Shown: positions 35,313-51,466, counted from the first letter of the stretch. The stretch: 64,000 nucleotides of DNA from Rachycentron canadum (GCA_038496675.1 CM076650.1:14880327-14944326); one strand, 5' to 3'. A program made the numbers and translations. The notes: a model not told the origin generated them from the letters alone.

Positions 35313-38300
35313 GGTAATTGTGCTTTGCCTTATTTTGATCTATATTTTTCTGCTTGAATTTGATCAAGATGTTTTGCTGAACGTGGTCGGTTGACACCTT
35401 TTGAAACTGGGCCAAGTGGTGGAAGTGAGTCCAGCCAGAGTTGGGCAGCCCCAGCTGCTGTTGACTGGTGTGTCCTCAGTTAAGAGTTGTAAACCAAAGA
35501 GTTAAGTAAATTTATTTGGCTCATCAAAAGCCACTGTTTCCACACGCTCTTTGGTTTCTTAAATCCTAACTGAACCAGGCTAGAAATCAAATTTCCATTT
35601 GAATACAGACAAGAGTTAAATAGTACACAGTTGTGAGTGACCACCACATCATAGTTATGTTAGCTTTTATCTTCAAAGATAAATCATAATGTGTGTGCTA
35701 CTAACCTGTGTGTCTGCATCTCTTAACTGGAGGGGTTTTATAGTGAGTAATAAAATGCAAAAGCCTCAAGTCTGCAAGACAATTTCTTGAGTTTTATGAT
35801 GCAGTGGTTAAGATAGTGGGGCTATCTCTGACACTTTTCTAACTGCAGCTGCAGCTGCATCTCACCACCAACACACCTCCTACTGTAAGCACACACACAA
35901 AACACACCATGCAGGCAAGATCTCATGTTTTTATATCAGATTGGCCATACATTTATTTTCTGATCCTCATATATGACTCATCTCCTTTACGGCAAATAGC
36001 ACCGCTGTCCCAGCAAGTGAACTGGGAGCCTTGGGGCCATATCCAGGGGATGTTACTCACCTCTGACTTAATTTACCTCTCTGGAAAGATTAACTGTTAT
36101 TTGTTTTAAGTGTGATTAATATGCCTCAGGGTTTCAATGAGAAGCACATAAAGGATCACCCCAAGGAAACATGGACAGCTGATGACAGGCTGTTGTATGA
36201 CACATTACATCGAAATCCTGATTAAGACAATCACTGTCCTTGGAAATTGTGAGATAAGTTTAGCTAGTGTCACCCTCGTACAAGCCCTCCTGTATTTTGG
36301 CTGTGGTATTGAAGTATTTGTGTGAAGTGTTATAAAATGCTACCTTGAGTGCAGTTGAGGTTATATCTCTGTTGTGAAAGAATCAAATAAGATATGTCAA
36401 TCAGTAACTAAAGTGCTTCGCACACAGGGAATAAAGCCAGAATCTGCGTAACAAAAATACTATTTCATGTCTTTTATCTGCTGGCCTGTTTGTTGCAATT
36501 CAGTTTAAAAGTTTAGCTTTGATGCATATGAAATATAGCATCTAGGTGGATGTGCAAGTCATTTGCAAAGCAGTTTGGCTTTGATATGAATCAGCAGATA
36601 TCTACCCAAATGTACAAAGAGGAAGTGAGAGGGGTAGAGTGAGCGAGATAACTATTAAAGACAGATAAAAGGGCTTGAGAAACTGTGTGGTCGTCAGCAC
36701 CACCAATCAGCAAGAGTTTTATCTTTTTAAATCGTGTTTAACAGAGCAGGAGTCAGAGTCAGTCTCTGACAAGGCAAAGAAAGATTAAAAAAAAAAACAA
36801 AAGATAAAGAGGAGGAGACAAAAGAATAGCTGGGAGTGATGAAATCATCCAGTTCTTTGCTGGCTGGTTACTGGGTGATGGATGAATTTTCAGCAGAAAG
36901 GAAATTCCTCACTGCCACATTGCCCCCAGCATATCTCTCGGCATGTCTCTCTGCTCCTTACTTACTCTAGCACTGTTATCAGACACTAACTCCTCTAATT
37001 GTTGGTGCATTTCCATATTTAAACTAAGGAGTACACTAAGTGTGGCGCCTCCTCCACATTACGTTACAATATCAGAGATGGCTCTACCTCATGTTCCTTC
37101 TCTTAATACCATATTGCCACTGCTCTGTCTATGTACACATTTCACAAACACACCTTTGCTGCTTTTAACTATGATTATTATGGCTAAGCAAAAGATTTGA
37201 CTCAGCCAGCAGAACATGCACAAAGATGATACGCCTGGAAACAACAGGTCACGAAGACACTGGCCAGCCACACAGGACATGTTTTTTTTTTTTTTTGGTT
37301 ATAGATAAAGCTCAGTTGTCAGTTGTCACAGTTAGATATGTGTATGTTTGTGTAACTTGCTACAGATTTCTATATTAAAATGCTTACAGCAATGTAGGTA
37401 TTTCGCTTCTGTAAAATTTGGAAACAAATGAAAGAAAGATTTAAAATACTTTTTAGTCATATGCATTAGTCAAGCTTTAAAAAATACTACACTTACCATA
37501 ATGCAACACGATGGTCTCTTCCTGCTTTGTAACCATGTATTCAGTTGTTTTCTCCATACATGACGTGTGAACTTATATTTGTGTTTAAAATAAGTGGAGT
37601 TCCCCTTTAATCAGCATAGTCTCAGAGTGTTGCAGTGCATGTTATTACAATGTTCCATGGGTTAATTTTCAGTATTAAGAAATATTGAATTTAAAACATG
37701 CTATGTGCTAAATCATGTCCCTGTGAGCTCACCTGATCTGCAGCATGTTTCTGCATTATGTCACCATGTCAGCTCTAACATACCTGAGATACCAGCCGTG
37801 CTCTAACATTTAAGTGTTAGCTGTAGTCTAAATTGCTCAGACTCGTCCTTTTGTCTGTCCTCTTTTCCTTGTGTTTTGTTTAGGCACAAAAGGCAGTATT
37901 CATGCAGTGCTCTTTAAATCATCCTGTTTGTGTATCTGTGTGTGCTATTCCTTTTATTTGCAATAATCTGCTGACATAAAGCCTAAAAAATCCTGGCTGA
38001 CAGTTGGTGAGAGAAGGAGGAGGATAGAAAAACATTCAACATCTTCAGTTTACTCTGTGCTGTGCACAGTGCACATGCGCTTCTTTTGACACCAACAACA
38101 ATGTGTTAATGAGACAGACAAGGATCAACCAGATAAGTAATGTGTTATGTTTGTGACGGTAATGATCTGAGGTGATAACTCCAAGAAAGATATGAGCCAT
38201 CTTTGACAGAACAATATTTTAGCCTCTTAGCCTCCCAGCACTAACCAATGTCTTTCTCATAAATTTATTTTTTAAGTCTCAGGTTGCAGTCTGCTTATCG

Positions 38301-40910
38301 GAAAATGTAAACGAGCTGGATTGAAAGTATAAACCTGACATTGTGATTAGAATTAAATCACATTAACTCTACCCTTGGGAAAATATTTAATGCTCCCAAT
38401 GTTAGCTTAACATTAAGTAATTTTCAAGTTACCTTTTAAGTTGGTAAAGTAATGCTGAGTTAGGGATTGTGACTTTTCATAGAGCTGCATTCATGATTAG
38501 ACAGTGTAACTAATCCTATAGTTATAAAGGCCTACATTCCTATATGATCCTATATAAACACATTCAATTGTTTAATCACTAAAAAATGGAATTCCTGTAC
38601 AGAAACATCATCACAGTGTGATTTTTCTTTTTCTGATGGACATCCACGTGCTGGTTGGGTTTGGTGTTCCCATTTATGAGCAAATGAAACCTGGGAGAAA
38701 CATGAAACATAAATAATGCAACCACAAAATGTCACACAAAATCAAATATATGGCTGTTGTTATCAGTGACAATGTCTGGTTAGTCATCAAGCACAACACA
38801 GAGGAAACCAGAGAATCCTGGAAACTGTAGGCAATAATTACCTGAATGGTGTATTTTAACTGAAGTGTCAGTATGCGTTTTAAATCCTGGCAGAGCATGA
38901 GTTCACAGTAGAAATGGGATATGTTATAGGTGACGTGTATGAAATTGATTGAACACAACAAACCATTAATGAATTGCTGAACTAGCCCATATTGTGTGTG
39001 TACATCTTTGTGGTGGGAGAGATTGAAGCATTGTCACACTTTAGCAATGCCAGCAAGCTGTCTAATGTTACACATTCGTCCAAAACTGTAGCTAATGTGT
39101 GATGCTGTTGTCTAGTCAATTAAATGGTAAAAAATTTATTATCACTGCCAATTCACAACTTCACCTGTTGCCGAATTGCACTAAATGCCAATGACAGATC
39201 TGCATCCCACCCTGAAATAAGCTGATTTACCAAGCCAATTTTGTTTGTGTGGTTTTGGTGGCTGTGGTTTTGTTCTGAGTCCTGGCAGAAATGCACATCA
39301 CACATACACTATAAACATCCTTCTTAATCATCACTGGAGCCTTGAACAATGTCTTTTCTTGCTTACAGGCACGCCTTTTGTTTCATATTCAATTAAACAA
39401 AATATTCGAGCTGCTTAACACTGCATCTCTTATCAGCACAAGCTGCCATTTTGTCAATCCCAAATTAAAGGCATTAAATACACAATAAATACACAGGGCA
39501 GAGCAATAGACTTTCATTGAAGTGTGGCCTTGTCTGACTAGTTTTGCACTAGTTATGGAACAGCATGGTGTTTTGAGTTGATGTATAACATTGTCTTTGA
39601 CAGAAGAAAATACTTTTAAACTGTAATTGCATTTTTGTATTTGCCCTTTTTGGGGGTGTTAGTAACCTTGTTTGTCATGCCCACTGTTATCTTGGAGTGT
39701 GCTCTGACAAAATTCATTGGAAAATACTCTCTTTCCTTTTGAAGTCACGAAGCTCTGCTATGCGGTGGACCACTCTATTTGCCTGCCCAGGTCAAGGGGG
39801 ACTGCCTAGTTTATAACCTTAGTGGGACACATTATGTTGCCATGGGGAGAAGAAGCATTCCTCAGTCCTGGCCTGTTAGCCCTATTTCAGCCACAGTGGT
39901 TGTGTGAAGTGCTATTGGCTGAGGTTGTTATTGAAACCCTACAGTGTTGGGTCCTGAGAACCATCCAAGACCTTTAACCTTGGTACAAATGGTTTGGAAC
40001 CAGACATGCATGAAAAATGAATGTCAGATTAATATTAGATGCTTCAACTAGTTCATTTTAACCTTGCACAACTCCCCAGATACACTTGCATGTGAGATCA
40101 GATATAAACAAAATAATAAAAGTGTGCTTGCCACCTAAGTGAGTGATACCTCTTCCACGCTGACATTGATCTTATTGCAGAGGTGAAGTCAAATCATTAC
40201 ACAGCTGAGACTCAGGTCTGATACTGTTGACATTTTGTTGATATGAATGGGATTGGGAATGTGGCTCATAAATCAATACTACTCAGATCCATCTGTGCTG
40301 CAAGTAAATGTCTTCCACTTATGTTTCTTAAATTATATAGTCATTTTGATGTAAATTCTACCTTCATTTTCTTCACAGCTATAATCTCACATCATGGGAG
40401 GCTGTATAATGAAGGATTAGCAGTATATTGTCTGTAATTTCTTTAATGGTGGGCTGGAATTCAGTTTGTTTGTCCACAGTGATAATGAGAATGGAGGAAA
40501 GTTAAACATTATGTTGCCTGACGAGACATTTACAAGGTGACTCAACACCCTTGCAGAATAGATTTATGCAAACTCTGTGGCTCGACATTGTAATGTCCTA
40601 TGTCCTAGTGAATGAGTTGATATACCTCAAAGTTATTTAAAAGTAAGAACTTTAAGGGTAAATCATAAGTGTTGAGAGATCCTTTATTGTGCCTACAGAT
40701 GTATTTGTAAGTGTCTTTGTAATGTTGCACTGTGTTGACCTGATGTGGATTTGACTGTAGCGTGTTATGTGAAATGATGAATGTAATCGTGACTGAGCTG
40801 CGAGGCCCCGTGGCACACAGGGCTACAGGCTTTTGACTCCATGACAATAGCAAAAATGAACCGGGACTGGATTACACCAGTACTGCATTCCACTCCAAAC
40901 CTGTTTGAGA

Positions 40911-40945
40911 CACACACACACACACGCCCACACCCACACACACAC
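40911..40945. repeat. (CA)n microsatellite
   Basis: Imperfect CA tract in palm3 intron 1. Confidence 0.93.
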
Positions 40946-43900
40946 TAATCCTGCACACACTCACAGACAAATCACTGAAGCAAGCCAATACATGTCTCAC
41001 AAATGCTTGCTCAAAGTGCAAAATGACAAAAAGAATTCTTACCAACAATGACATTGTCTACATGTATGTACATAGTTTATAGAAGAAAACTCATTAGTAG
41101 AAATCAAAAAAAGGCCAAATCATTGAAAAGTATCACCATGAGAAAATGTTTTCTATAGTTTGTTAGTGCTGCTCCATAACTGCTGTGTAAAAGTCCAGTC
41201 TGCATTAACAGTATCATCAAACAAAGCATTTTGTAAATTGACTGGTATTAAGCCTGATACAGTTCATACCCTTTGTTTATTGTAATGCACTGCACTGGTG
41301 GGAACACCACCTGTCAAAACCTGCTTTCCATTAACACACCTGAACCTCTTTCTAATGCTCAGCATGGTGAGTGATTAAACCACGAAGCAGCACAAACGAA
41401 TAACCTGCAGCTAGCAGTTTCAATGAAGATCCACCCTGACAGCATGTGTCTATAAGCAGATGAGACAGAACCATTTTGGCCTTTTTTTTTTTTTTTTTTT
41501 TAAAGGGTCACATTGAGCCTATTTCAGTGGCATTTTGGGTGTATTAGGCCTCTGAAGAGCAACTGTTGGTTGAAAACTGTTTCAAACTTCATATTTTTTT
41601 CATGAAAGGGATAAACTGCATCTGTCCAAATCTTGTCAAAAGATTTCAAAGCTTTCAAAAAGCTCCATGGTGACTTTTATCTCCATAAAACATGTACCAA
41701 ATTATTTTCAACATCAATTAATCTGAGTTATTTTTATATTTAGTCTGTGAATTGTTTAGTATATAAAATGTGAAAGAGTATATTTTGTATTGGGTATATT
41801 TTCAAAACGGATTCTTTTGTCAGAACATTGTTTGAAACATTACATAGTTTGTTTAATGATTTGCAAAATTACAATAATTTATATACTGTTGATTTAATTT
41901 ATGTAATATTCATGTAATAATCTTTTCAGCACCAAAAACACTGGTGAAGCCCAAAGTAGTTATTCTGATTATATTCTCTTATTGCAGAGTAGTTTAGTTA
42001 TCTAGTATATAACGTGCCTTTATTTAAAGCTAAGGGTGCACAGTGCAGCATTTGTTTTATTTGGTGGAGGGAAGGTATTAGCCGATGTTAAATCATTTTT
42101 GGTTGTGAAATGGCACTTGCAAGGTTGTAACTGAAGGCGCATCATTGGTTAAAATTGTACTGTCACATTGGGATTCTTGTGAAACCTGTGTACATGTGTA
42201 TGCATGTGAGATGCTGGCACATGTTGTTAGGTATTTCATTGTGAACTTCCAAGTGTGTTGTTGAGCTCAGTTTTGGTGGAGATGGTGACTGTTTATGTGG
42301 TGTCACAGCCTTCAAGTGTCTTGTCAGGGCTTGTCAGAACAGGTGTTTCAAACTGATCCACCTCCTCACATCAATTCCTCAAGTTCATTTTAACCTCTCT
42401 GGTTCCATGCAAGATTTTCCATTTATATGATGTCTCAGTGTCTTGTCTGTCTCATCATTATTTCACTCTCTCCCTACATTTCCCTATTTTCTCCCTGCTC
42501 TTCATGGCTTGTGAGCTAGCTGAGGCATGTACTTTAGTCTAGGCTCTTGAGGTGGGTTTTGTTTGAACAGACTATATGAAAAAGTGCACAGAATTAACCT
42601 TTTGCTTCCTGTTATGTTAATCTTTTTTGTCTCTCTACCAATTTCATTGTCATTTGATAGAATTACACAGTGACTTGATGTATTTCAAACTTTTTTAAGA
42701 TTACAGACATATTTACTGTCAGTTAATAGGGTAGGTACATTGTCTCTCATTAGCTTAGCTTGTGTATTATCTTCACTCGCCGGCAAAGCGTAAGTCCAGA
42801 CACACACTCTGCATTCCACACCAGGGTCAAAAACCAGTGTTTCCCTCCTACTATGAATACAGGCCTCAGTGTCTATGTACAGTGTTTGAGCAGATAGAGC
42901 TGTAGATAGAAGAGGTCATGAATGCCAAAACATTGAAACCACAGTGATTGAGTCAAGCTGTTTTAAAGCACAAAGGCGACAGTTGATAACCAACTGTCTC
43001 CTCCTTTGAAGTTGTTCAAGATCATGACTGAGTCAAATATATGTCTAGATCAAGGTCACAACTGGATTACAAGATTAAGAATATGTATGTTATGAAGCAC
43101 TCTGTAACTCATTCATTTTTAATTACATTTTAATCAGAGTCATAGTCAAACTTTTGATTTGATTTGTTACTTGTGGTGAGAATGGTAATAGTGAGTGCAG
43201 TTTCATAGATGCCAGAGTTAAAAGGTCCATAAGTGTTAAAACACTTATTTTACCTGATCATTTTTAGGTTATAATTGTAATAATTTATTGTCATATCACA
43301 CCGTCATTGTTTTTAACAGCCTGAAATCACAATGTTTTCTTAAAGCATCTTTATCACGTATCACACCCTCTATCCCAAATAATAAGTATACTGGTAAATG
43401 AAAGCTGTTTTCAATGAACCTAAATATGCATAAGAAACTCCTCACCGCTTGTGTTTAAACTGGTTTAAAAACAATTATTTATTCAAGTTAAAGTAAAGTT
43501 GTTTTAACATTTATGGACACATGAATATAATGTGTGTTGATCACAAAGCTGCTGGTTTTAACTGACACTTCCAAAACAGAGCCATTCCAGAAATTGCGTA
43601 CAGTTACACTAATGTACTTTGATTTCTTCACAGTCAGATTATATTGATAATCCTGCATGTTAATCATAGTGAGTGAGCCAGGATGAGTCATCCACACTGC
43701 ATAGTGTATTATTCTTCAGATTCACCATGCATATGTATGTTCCAGATGACCGTGTTAATCTCTGCAGTGCCTCTGCTGATTTGGTGAGTGTATGACAAGG
43801 ATTTTACAAAGGCTTCACCATGCTGTCAGTTTAGATCTGCTACTCAGTGTAATGGCTGTATAGCTGATTTCCTCACCCAGAATCCTCCCAGACTTAAATT

Positions 43901-45394
43901 TAAACTTGTGCAGCAGATGGTGATTTTGACATGGCTACTGATCAGAGGCTTGCCCATATTGGAAACCACTCACAGGGCAATGTCAAGTCATATACAGCAA
44001 CATACAGAACTTTGGTTTATGCCAACCATGTGTTTGTATGGCTGAGGAGATAATATCTGCACAAACTTTGTTCTGACAAAATAGACTTGATCAGTGGGGT
44101 CAAAAAGACACACTTGATAATAACAGTCTTTGTAGTGGAGTAGCTTCACACCTAACATGTCTGGTGCATTTGCCTGTTCAGTTCTCTTCACCTGGTGTGA
44201 AAGCTGTCTTTTGAACTCTAAAGCAAACCAAACAATTAGACTGAGACCGCTTGAAAAGGTGGATCTCAGTCCAAATAATCAGTCTTTTGGGATTTGTGGT
44301 GTGAAAGCAAAAGAGGACTGTGCAGTAGATGTGTGATAAAATCATAAATTCAAAAGCAGCTATAGAAGAAAGTAATTTGTTCAGGAGATCTAAATAATGA
44401 TGCAAGATTATAGACAGTGAAAATGAGTTGAAACAGTTGTGTGTTGAGTTTAAAGCTGATTGGTAGAAAACTGCATGACACTGACTTCTGTCTTTCCTTG
44501 TCCATATGGTTTGTTGACTACAAATGATCATTATACTACTATGTGTTCACATCTTTATTGACCTTTTTATTAAAAAAACAAAACAAATGGAGCTATGATG
44601 GTAAATGCAACAAACGTATATGTCCCATTACTTTCTGGATCTGTCCAAACAGAGATCAGCTGATCCAAGAGTGTCTTGTGTGTATATAAGGTTTCGTTTA
44701 CTGTACTTTACCGTACAGGGATCCAGGCATAGGCTAAGTCCAGCCCACCTCATGCTCAACAGAGACTTCATTGTGTGTGTGTTTGTGTTTGTAGAAACCA
44801 GTGATTCCCACTAATTTTTTTTAGGCGGAATCAATGGTTTCTACTTCTTTTTTTGGGGGGGCTTCATAATGTTGAGACAAAATGAGAGCAAAGGAATTTG
44901 CTCCTTTGAGGCACTATTGTTTCATCATCATAGTCTCCTCTCTTTAGTCAAATTGTCAGCGAATTAAACTTGCTTAAATCTAACCACTGAACAGCAGGAG
45001 CTGTAGGAGGGTTTCTTTTGATATTCCCTTGCAGTGATGCCTTTGATGCTCTCAGGCGCACGTATTCCTTTGTGATCATTTGTGCAGGCTTACTATACGT
45101 ATTTGCAAAGTTAATGCGCTGAAATACACACAAAAAATGGATTGGTAGGTTGATTACATCTTTGATGCTTTGAAGTGCACACATTATATGAGCCTGTATC
45201 TTACTTGAGAGTTTAGGCAGCAGTAGGACTGTCATGCCTGTGAAGTGCAGCAGTGATAAATGACTTGGAGAGAACCTGTGATGTATGTTGTTGACTTTGA
45301 TAATTCCCAACATGCTCCAAAGTCTGCTACACTATTTGCTCTGTGATGTAGGATGCGCACACATATCGCACATTAACCTTCCATACTTTGCTGA

Positions 45395-45418
45395 TACACA
45401 CGCACACACACACACACA
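45395..45418. repeat. (CA)n microsatellite
   Basis: Short CA tract; a looser CA-rich stretch follows at 45527-45602. Confidence 0.9.
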
Positions 45419-46395
45419 GCAGGAATGCAGTGTTTTCATTCCCCTAACCTGAACTGTCAATCAGAGGAACTTGGCTGTGTGCTAATGCAGCAGCACCATC
45501 CAAGCAACACAAATTCAACCCATACCGCCCACCCACACGACACACATAAACACACATATATACATTGCACACGCACACATAATATACACACAAACACACA
45601 CACCTTCCCATTGTGTGTCAGATTTATTCCTATCTAGATAAGCAGGATATCCATCTCCAATAATGTAATTTCTGCTGCAGTCTGTAAAGCAACTAAAAAT
45701 CAATAGCTGATGAAAAAGCACTTTACAACAATTTGCTCTGTCCATCCCTCAAGGTAGAGAGTGATTGCCTCTTTGATTGCCCCTTGTCCAATTGAAGTTC
45801 TAGCTAGGAATTGTCTTACAGTCAGCTGACTGTTTAAGTCAGGCTCTTCCTGAGTGATGGCCAGTGATGACAGCTAGAGGATGCACAAGTTAAGAGATCA
45901 GGGTCAGTGTGACTGCATATTCTGTCTCTAATCTCCTGGAGGACAGTGATATTTGTGCTTTTCCTGTTCCCAAACACATGGAAGGATGTTTTCAACTTAC
46001 ACCGACCTTGGATACTCTCTATCTGTCACTTTCTGTTTCACAGGCCTGAAAATGTAGATCTGTCTAACCCAGAAATTTAACAGCTGCTTCTCTGCTTCTC
46101 TCTTGGTCCAGTTCTACTCTTTTGATTTCTTGAGTTTACATGCCACAATCTAATGCTTTATGCTATTCCCTAAGAGTGAAAAGACTTAAAAATCCAGCAA
46201 TGGTGAATAGAAGCAGGATAAAGAGAGCAGTGCTGTAATGAGCCTCAAGCAGTCTCAAAGTAAAGATGATTCGAGAGTAGAGTCACTAATACATGTATTA
46301 GGCATGAATAAAACAGCTATTGTTAGTACTCAAATGTGCTTACAGTATGTAATTGAGGGTACACAATCTGATACCCTACTCCTACCACTGCTCCC

Positions 46396-46417
46396 TCTCC
46401 CTCTCTCTCTCTCTCTC
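46396..46417. repeat. (CT)n microsatellite
   Basis: Short CT tract in palm3 intron 1. Confidence 0.9.
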
Positions 46418-49400
46418 CTGTCTTTACTATAATCATCAACCTCCTCCAACCCCAACCCCCATCTCTCCAAGAAATAGAGCAGAAACTTCAAAGTGCAGAG
46501 TAGCAGGGAGGCCAGCGGTCCAACAGCAGAATAATTGCATCATCACACAAAAACAAAATGTCACTGGGTGGCCTTATAATGACTCCTCCCGCCCCTACAG
46601 ACCTGAAGCTATTTTAGCAATTCAGTGTATATTATGTGTTCAGAGGCTGGTATTTACAGAAACAGCCAATTCACTGTTGATTTTCATCTCTCTACATGGC
46701 TTCCTTACATAAAGAACATCTCAACTTCTTTTTAACCAAATATTTTATTTACTGTTCCTGAGTCTTGACTATTACTGTATCTTTACAATATAGGTTTTGC
46801 AGATAAACAATGATTTCAGTGCTTAGCAATAATCGGAGCGAACACCTATAGCCTGCCAATATCAAGACAATATTTGGCTGGTTTTCTAATTAATGTATTG
46901 ACTGATTGTTGTCATTATTTTTTATATTAAATTGATATTACCTATTAGATTCTGACCAGCTGATTATGACTCAAGTGCTGCTTGTTATGTGACGATTGTG
47001 TGATCTGACTATGGCTACAATCGTACATCCCTAATTCACACTATTCTCTATCAAAGAGACTTCATCAATTATTTATCCCAGTCTCAAGATGCCTGGACTG
47101 AAAGGTTGGTCTCATGACTGAAAGTTTGTGGATTTTATGCTCCAGTGGAGCCGGTGTCTGTCCTTGTGAGGTCAAAGTCAACAACCCTGTACTCTTGCCT
47201 CACTGATAAAATGTGCTCTCATATCCTTGCTGAAGTGGGGTATTATATTTGAATAAACTATAATGCGAGATATTGTAAGTGAAAAAACATACTTCAAATT
47301 CTTCAAACCTGTGTTTTGCATAGACAGCTGCTGTTGGAACTACTGCACACCACTGATGATATATATTCTATATACAGCGAACATGGAGCAGCAGGAGGTA
47401 TTGGCATTATGTAAATGCTATCTATCAACTAACACTGATTGTAGCAATTGTCTGTTCCTATTCCCCAGACTTTTCATATAGAGTCTTCTTATGTCCTCAG
47501 AAAATGAAATGTGAATGTTTTTGGTTTTGTGGTATTTGCTCAGTTTGAAAAAAATGAAGATCTTTCTTTTACATGTTCTGGATTTAGCTGAAAGCCAAAA
47601 CATTTATATAATTGTGAAAAAAAAAATATTGACAATGCTTACACTTCCCATTCACAATTTAATATACTCTCAGCTGCTGACTGTGTGTCAGAGAAAGTCA
47701 CAAGCAGTGAGCCGTGATACTAAATGATTCTTAAAGTTTTTCATTCCAGACACCCTAATGTTCTTCCATCTGTTCCCACAGAGCTAATGTCACGACACCA
47801 GCACACGGCATATAGACTTCATGGCACCCCTCTAGGCAAATATACATCGCTATATAAACATGCACACATACACTGAAGGCAAATATACATTCTTTTGCAC
47901 GAGGGCAGGACCAATGTTTACCAAGACACAGACAGTTTGGAGAGAGGCAGCTGTACTTATTAGAAAAATTCTGGGCCTTTCTATACACACAATGAAACAA
48001 TTAGATTATTGACTTTAGGCTTTGAAATGTTGGTCACATAAAACAACTTGCCTCAAGAAATTGTGATGATGATCACATCTTTTGTGCTGTTGTTGTTTTT
48101 GCAATGGTCTGGCATTTTACAGACCAAACGACTAAAGAACAAGCAAATTGTGTGCCTGTGTAAAACAGGAATTTTAGGTCATTAGAGAACTAAAAAAAAT
48201 TATTATCAACATTGTTACTCCTTAATATTTCAACAATGCACCGATTGGCACATCACAGTAGAAACAACACAGGTTCCATTAATAAAATGATTGATGGCTG
48301 AATTCCATTTAGCTCCTTCAGTGTCAGGGTCATGGTGTTTCATGTGCTGCTTCACTGTGACCCCAGGGCACTTGAATTTAACAGAACAATTTGTAATTCT
48401 TTTACTATGACAAGTCAAAATGTCTGCTGGGACAAAGGTCTATTGGCTCATTAAGATGAACTTGTCATTGCAATGCTAATATACTGTGTACTTTCTCTTT
48501 CTTCCCTCTTTCCCTTACCTTCCTGCTTTTACTCCTTTGTATTTGTATTTGTATGTACAATAGCTCCTACAGTCCATTGTGTGGCCAAGTGTGAGTGGGG
48601 TGTAGATATGGAGAGGTCATACCACTCAGGTCAAACAGCCTACACCTTGTTCAACTAGCATTCATTTGTGCAGGACATACACACAAAAAAACAAATAACT
48701 GCCATTTTTGTACTTGAACCAAGGCTTCAGTCATTTTAGTCATCTGCATTGGCATATAATGGGTGTTACAGGTGAACTGGAGAGTGTAATGAAATACTTT
48801 ATCAGCCAAGGTGTGCTGATGAACATGTGCCATGTTGGTCTTTTACTACTACTGATTAGTTGTGAGATGTATAGGATATAGTATAAATTTAAAAAAAAAT
48901 GAAATGAATGCAGTGAACAAGTGCGGTTTTTGTTCGGTCCCACAGCACATTTGTGGGTTGCTGTACTTTCTGAATACCACAAGAGGGTTGTGGGAGTTGT
49001 GTGAAAATTCACAGTTAAGGTGCAAAGATTTGTGGTTAAAGTAAAGTAAAGATTTCACATTAATAAAACTCCTAATAGTTTTTTTTTAATGTGGAAACTG
49101 CCCAATAAATAACAGACATCATTTGTAGCAAAGCTTGCATGATTTGCAGGGTCTATAATATTGTCATCCTGGTTTTCTGCACTGTAATTTTACATCTATT
49201 GCATGTCTGACCTGGATAGCTCTATATTTTATGCTGCACAAATAAAGTCCTTGAAGGCAAATTTGTGATTTGGCTTGATTTGATTAAATTGATTTTCACA
49301 CAATGATTTAAAGGAATAAGAAATTTTAAGAATATATATGTCATTAAATTTATTTTCCAACTTCGCCATCAGAAGTGGAACTATCTCTCTGGATATTTCC

Positions 49401-51466
49401 ACCTCTCAAGGCCATTGAAACAGGAATACAGTTGAGCTGTGAGCAGATTAACCTGAGGTTCCTTGACAATGACCAGGGTCTTATGGGAGAAGATTTAATC
49501 TGTGGTGTTTTTGACTTTTCTTGCTTTCCCTTAGGTCATCCCGCTTTATGGTTTTGAATCCCAAAGCAGTTTCTACATTTCCTGTCACCTCATTCCCCCC
49601 TCATTTCTACCACTCTTCTTTTCAGCCATCTTGACTTTCTCTGTCTCTTAACTTTTTGACTTTGTCAGCCTTCCTTTCTCTACCCTCCTGTATTATATCT
49701 AATTATCGAAGTCAGTGTGTGTCTACGGGGAGCTCCTCAATACCTCCTCATCAAAGCCTCTGTTTGTGTTTGCTTGTTTATCTCTGGCTGCTATTCTAGG
49801 CGCTCTCCTGGAGCCCTGATGAGACACAAGCCTCCTCTCCCTACGGAGACTTATACTGTAAGCTGTCACTGCACCTCCAGTCATTCAAAACACTGCTAAA
49901 ATGAGAATTTGTCTCTTTCTACCTCTGCTTCTCTTGAACGGTGCATTGTCTCCCATCTCTCAATCTCTATATATGTTGTGAATGTACATGTTCATATGTC
50001 TTTCTCCATTTCTCGCCACCTCGGCTCTTGGAAGAACTCCAGAGTAATGAAAGGCATGCCAGGAATTGTTTCCCCATCGAAAATTTCCTTCTGCCCTCCC
50101 TGTGCTTCATTTTCCTGTTTTCACCTATGTACACATCACACCAACATTTTCACTCTTTTATGTGGGCCCTTTTCCCCTGTGGCCCCACCCCACATCTGGA
50201 GGGTGCCACAGGAATCCCTCTGGTGTTGGTAGTTTCTGACTATTATAACTAACAGCCCCTAAAGCTGATCTACTCTATTGGAGGAGCAGCAATAGTATCA
50301 GCTCTTCTGAGAAGCCTCCTGGGGATAAATGAGAAACCACATTGGTAGAGTTTGTGAGCCTTGGATGGGGAGGGGGGTTTCAAACGAGTAATGGGGCTTA
50401 TTTTGGCAGTGTGCACATGCTGAATATATTTCTTATTTTCTTAAATCTTGGGCAGTATTCTGATGTGAAAAGTGAGGTCACTGTTTGAGTTCGATGGACT
50501 AAGTCCCACTGTATCTCAGAAATGAGCTTGTTGATGAGGTTTTGCAAGTTATGCATCTAGAAAGTGTTTTGCATGCGTGTGCTTGCATTTGTAAGCACAT
50601 ATTGTGTGTTTCAAAGCTCTGTGGTGGCGATTAGTGATGCTAGTTGTGACAGACTGGCATTTGTTACAGAAAAAGGGTCCTGTATTACTCTGATCTCCGC
50701 CAGTGTGAGATCTCAGTTGCTGTGATAGCAAAATGTGTTTTTGGGTGTAGGACAGAACTCTTTACATGGCACACAGAGTTGTCAGTGACTGGAAGATTAT
50801 TGCTATCATTGTGTAAAAATTTGTGCTGAATTAGGGCTGATATGCCCCCAAAAAATCATACTGCAATTTTTTTGACAGATCCCAATATGAATTTTAGTGG
50901 TAATGGTCATTTTTACTGAAATAAATATAAAATGTTTCTGTGGTTTTTGCTGGTGTCAGTACCTATAAAGCATGTTCCCTTATCTCAGGTATATTATGAT
51001 TTGCAGGGAGGGGGATCTCACCACAAGGCTTCTTATCTAATGAAATGACATGTGATACAGTTTAAGTAAAAAAGATTGCAGCTTGTGCAATTTGGATGTT
51101 ATGCCTTCAGAAAATATTTTGATTCATAGTTCAGCCCAAGTAACAACTTCCAATTTCCAATAACAATGCTTTAACTTTAATTATTTTTATCATATAAAGT
51201 CTTGTTTAAAGAAACACACCCATGCAGAATAATATGGGGGACAAAAATAACTGTTGTTTCTCCCCTGAGAAGGTGATAAGGAAGGTTTTCCTCTAAAAGC
51301 AGCCTTATGGCTTGTGATGGCAGGAACTCATTAATGACTGAGTTGCTGTGAGCTGGTTGCTATGTATGTATCTAGTCTAAGCTCTCTTATGTACTTCTGA
51401 GTTCGGTGGAGCTCAAATATTGTCCCATTTAGTGTCAGCTGCTGAGGAAAACAAATATTGCCTATC

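Noticed and set aside
49375..49557. Open frame MELSLWIFPPLKAIETG... in palm3 intron 1
   Set aside because: No splice borders consistent with palm3 phases and no recognised family. Nearby sequence resembles the AT-rich end of a teleost repeat.
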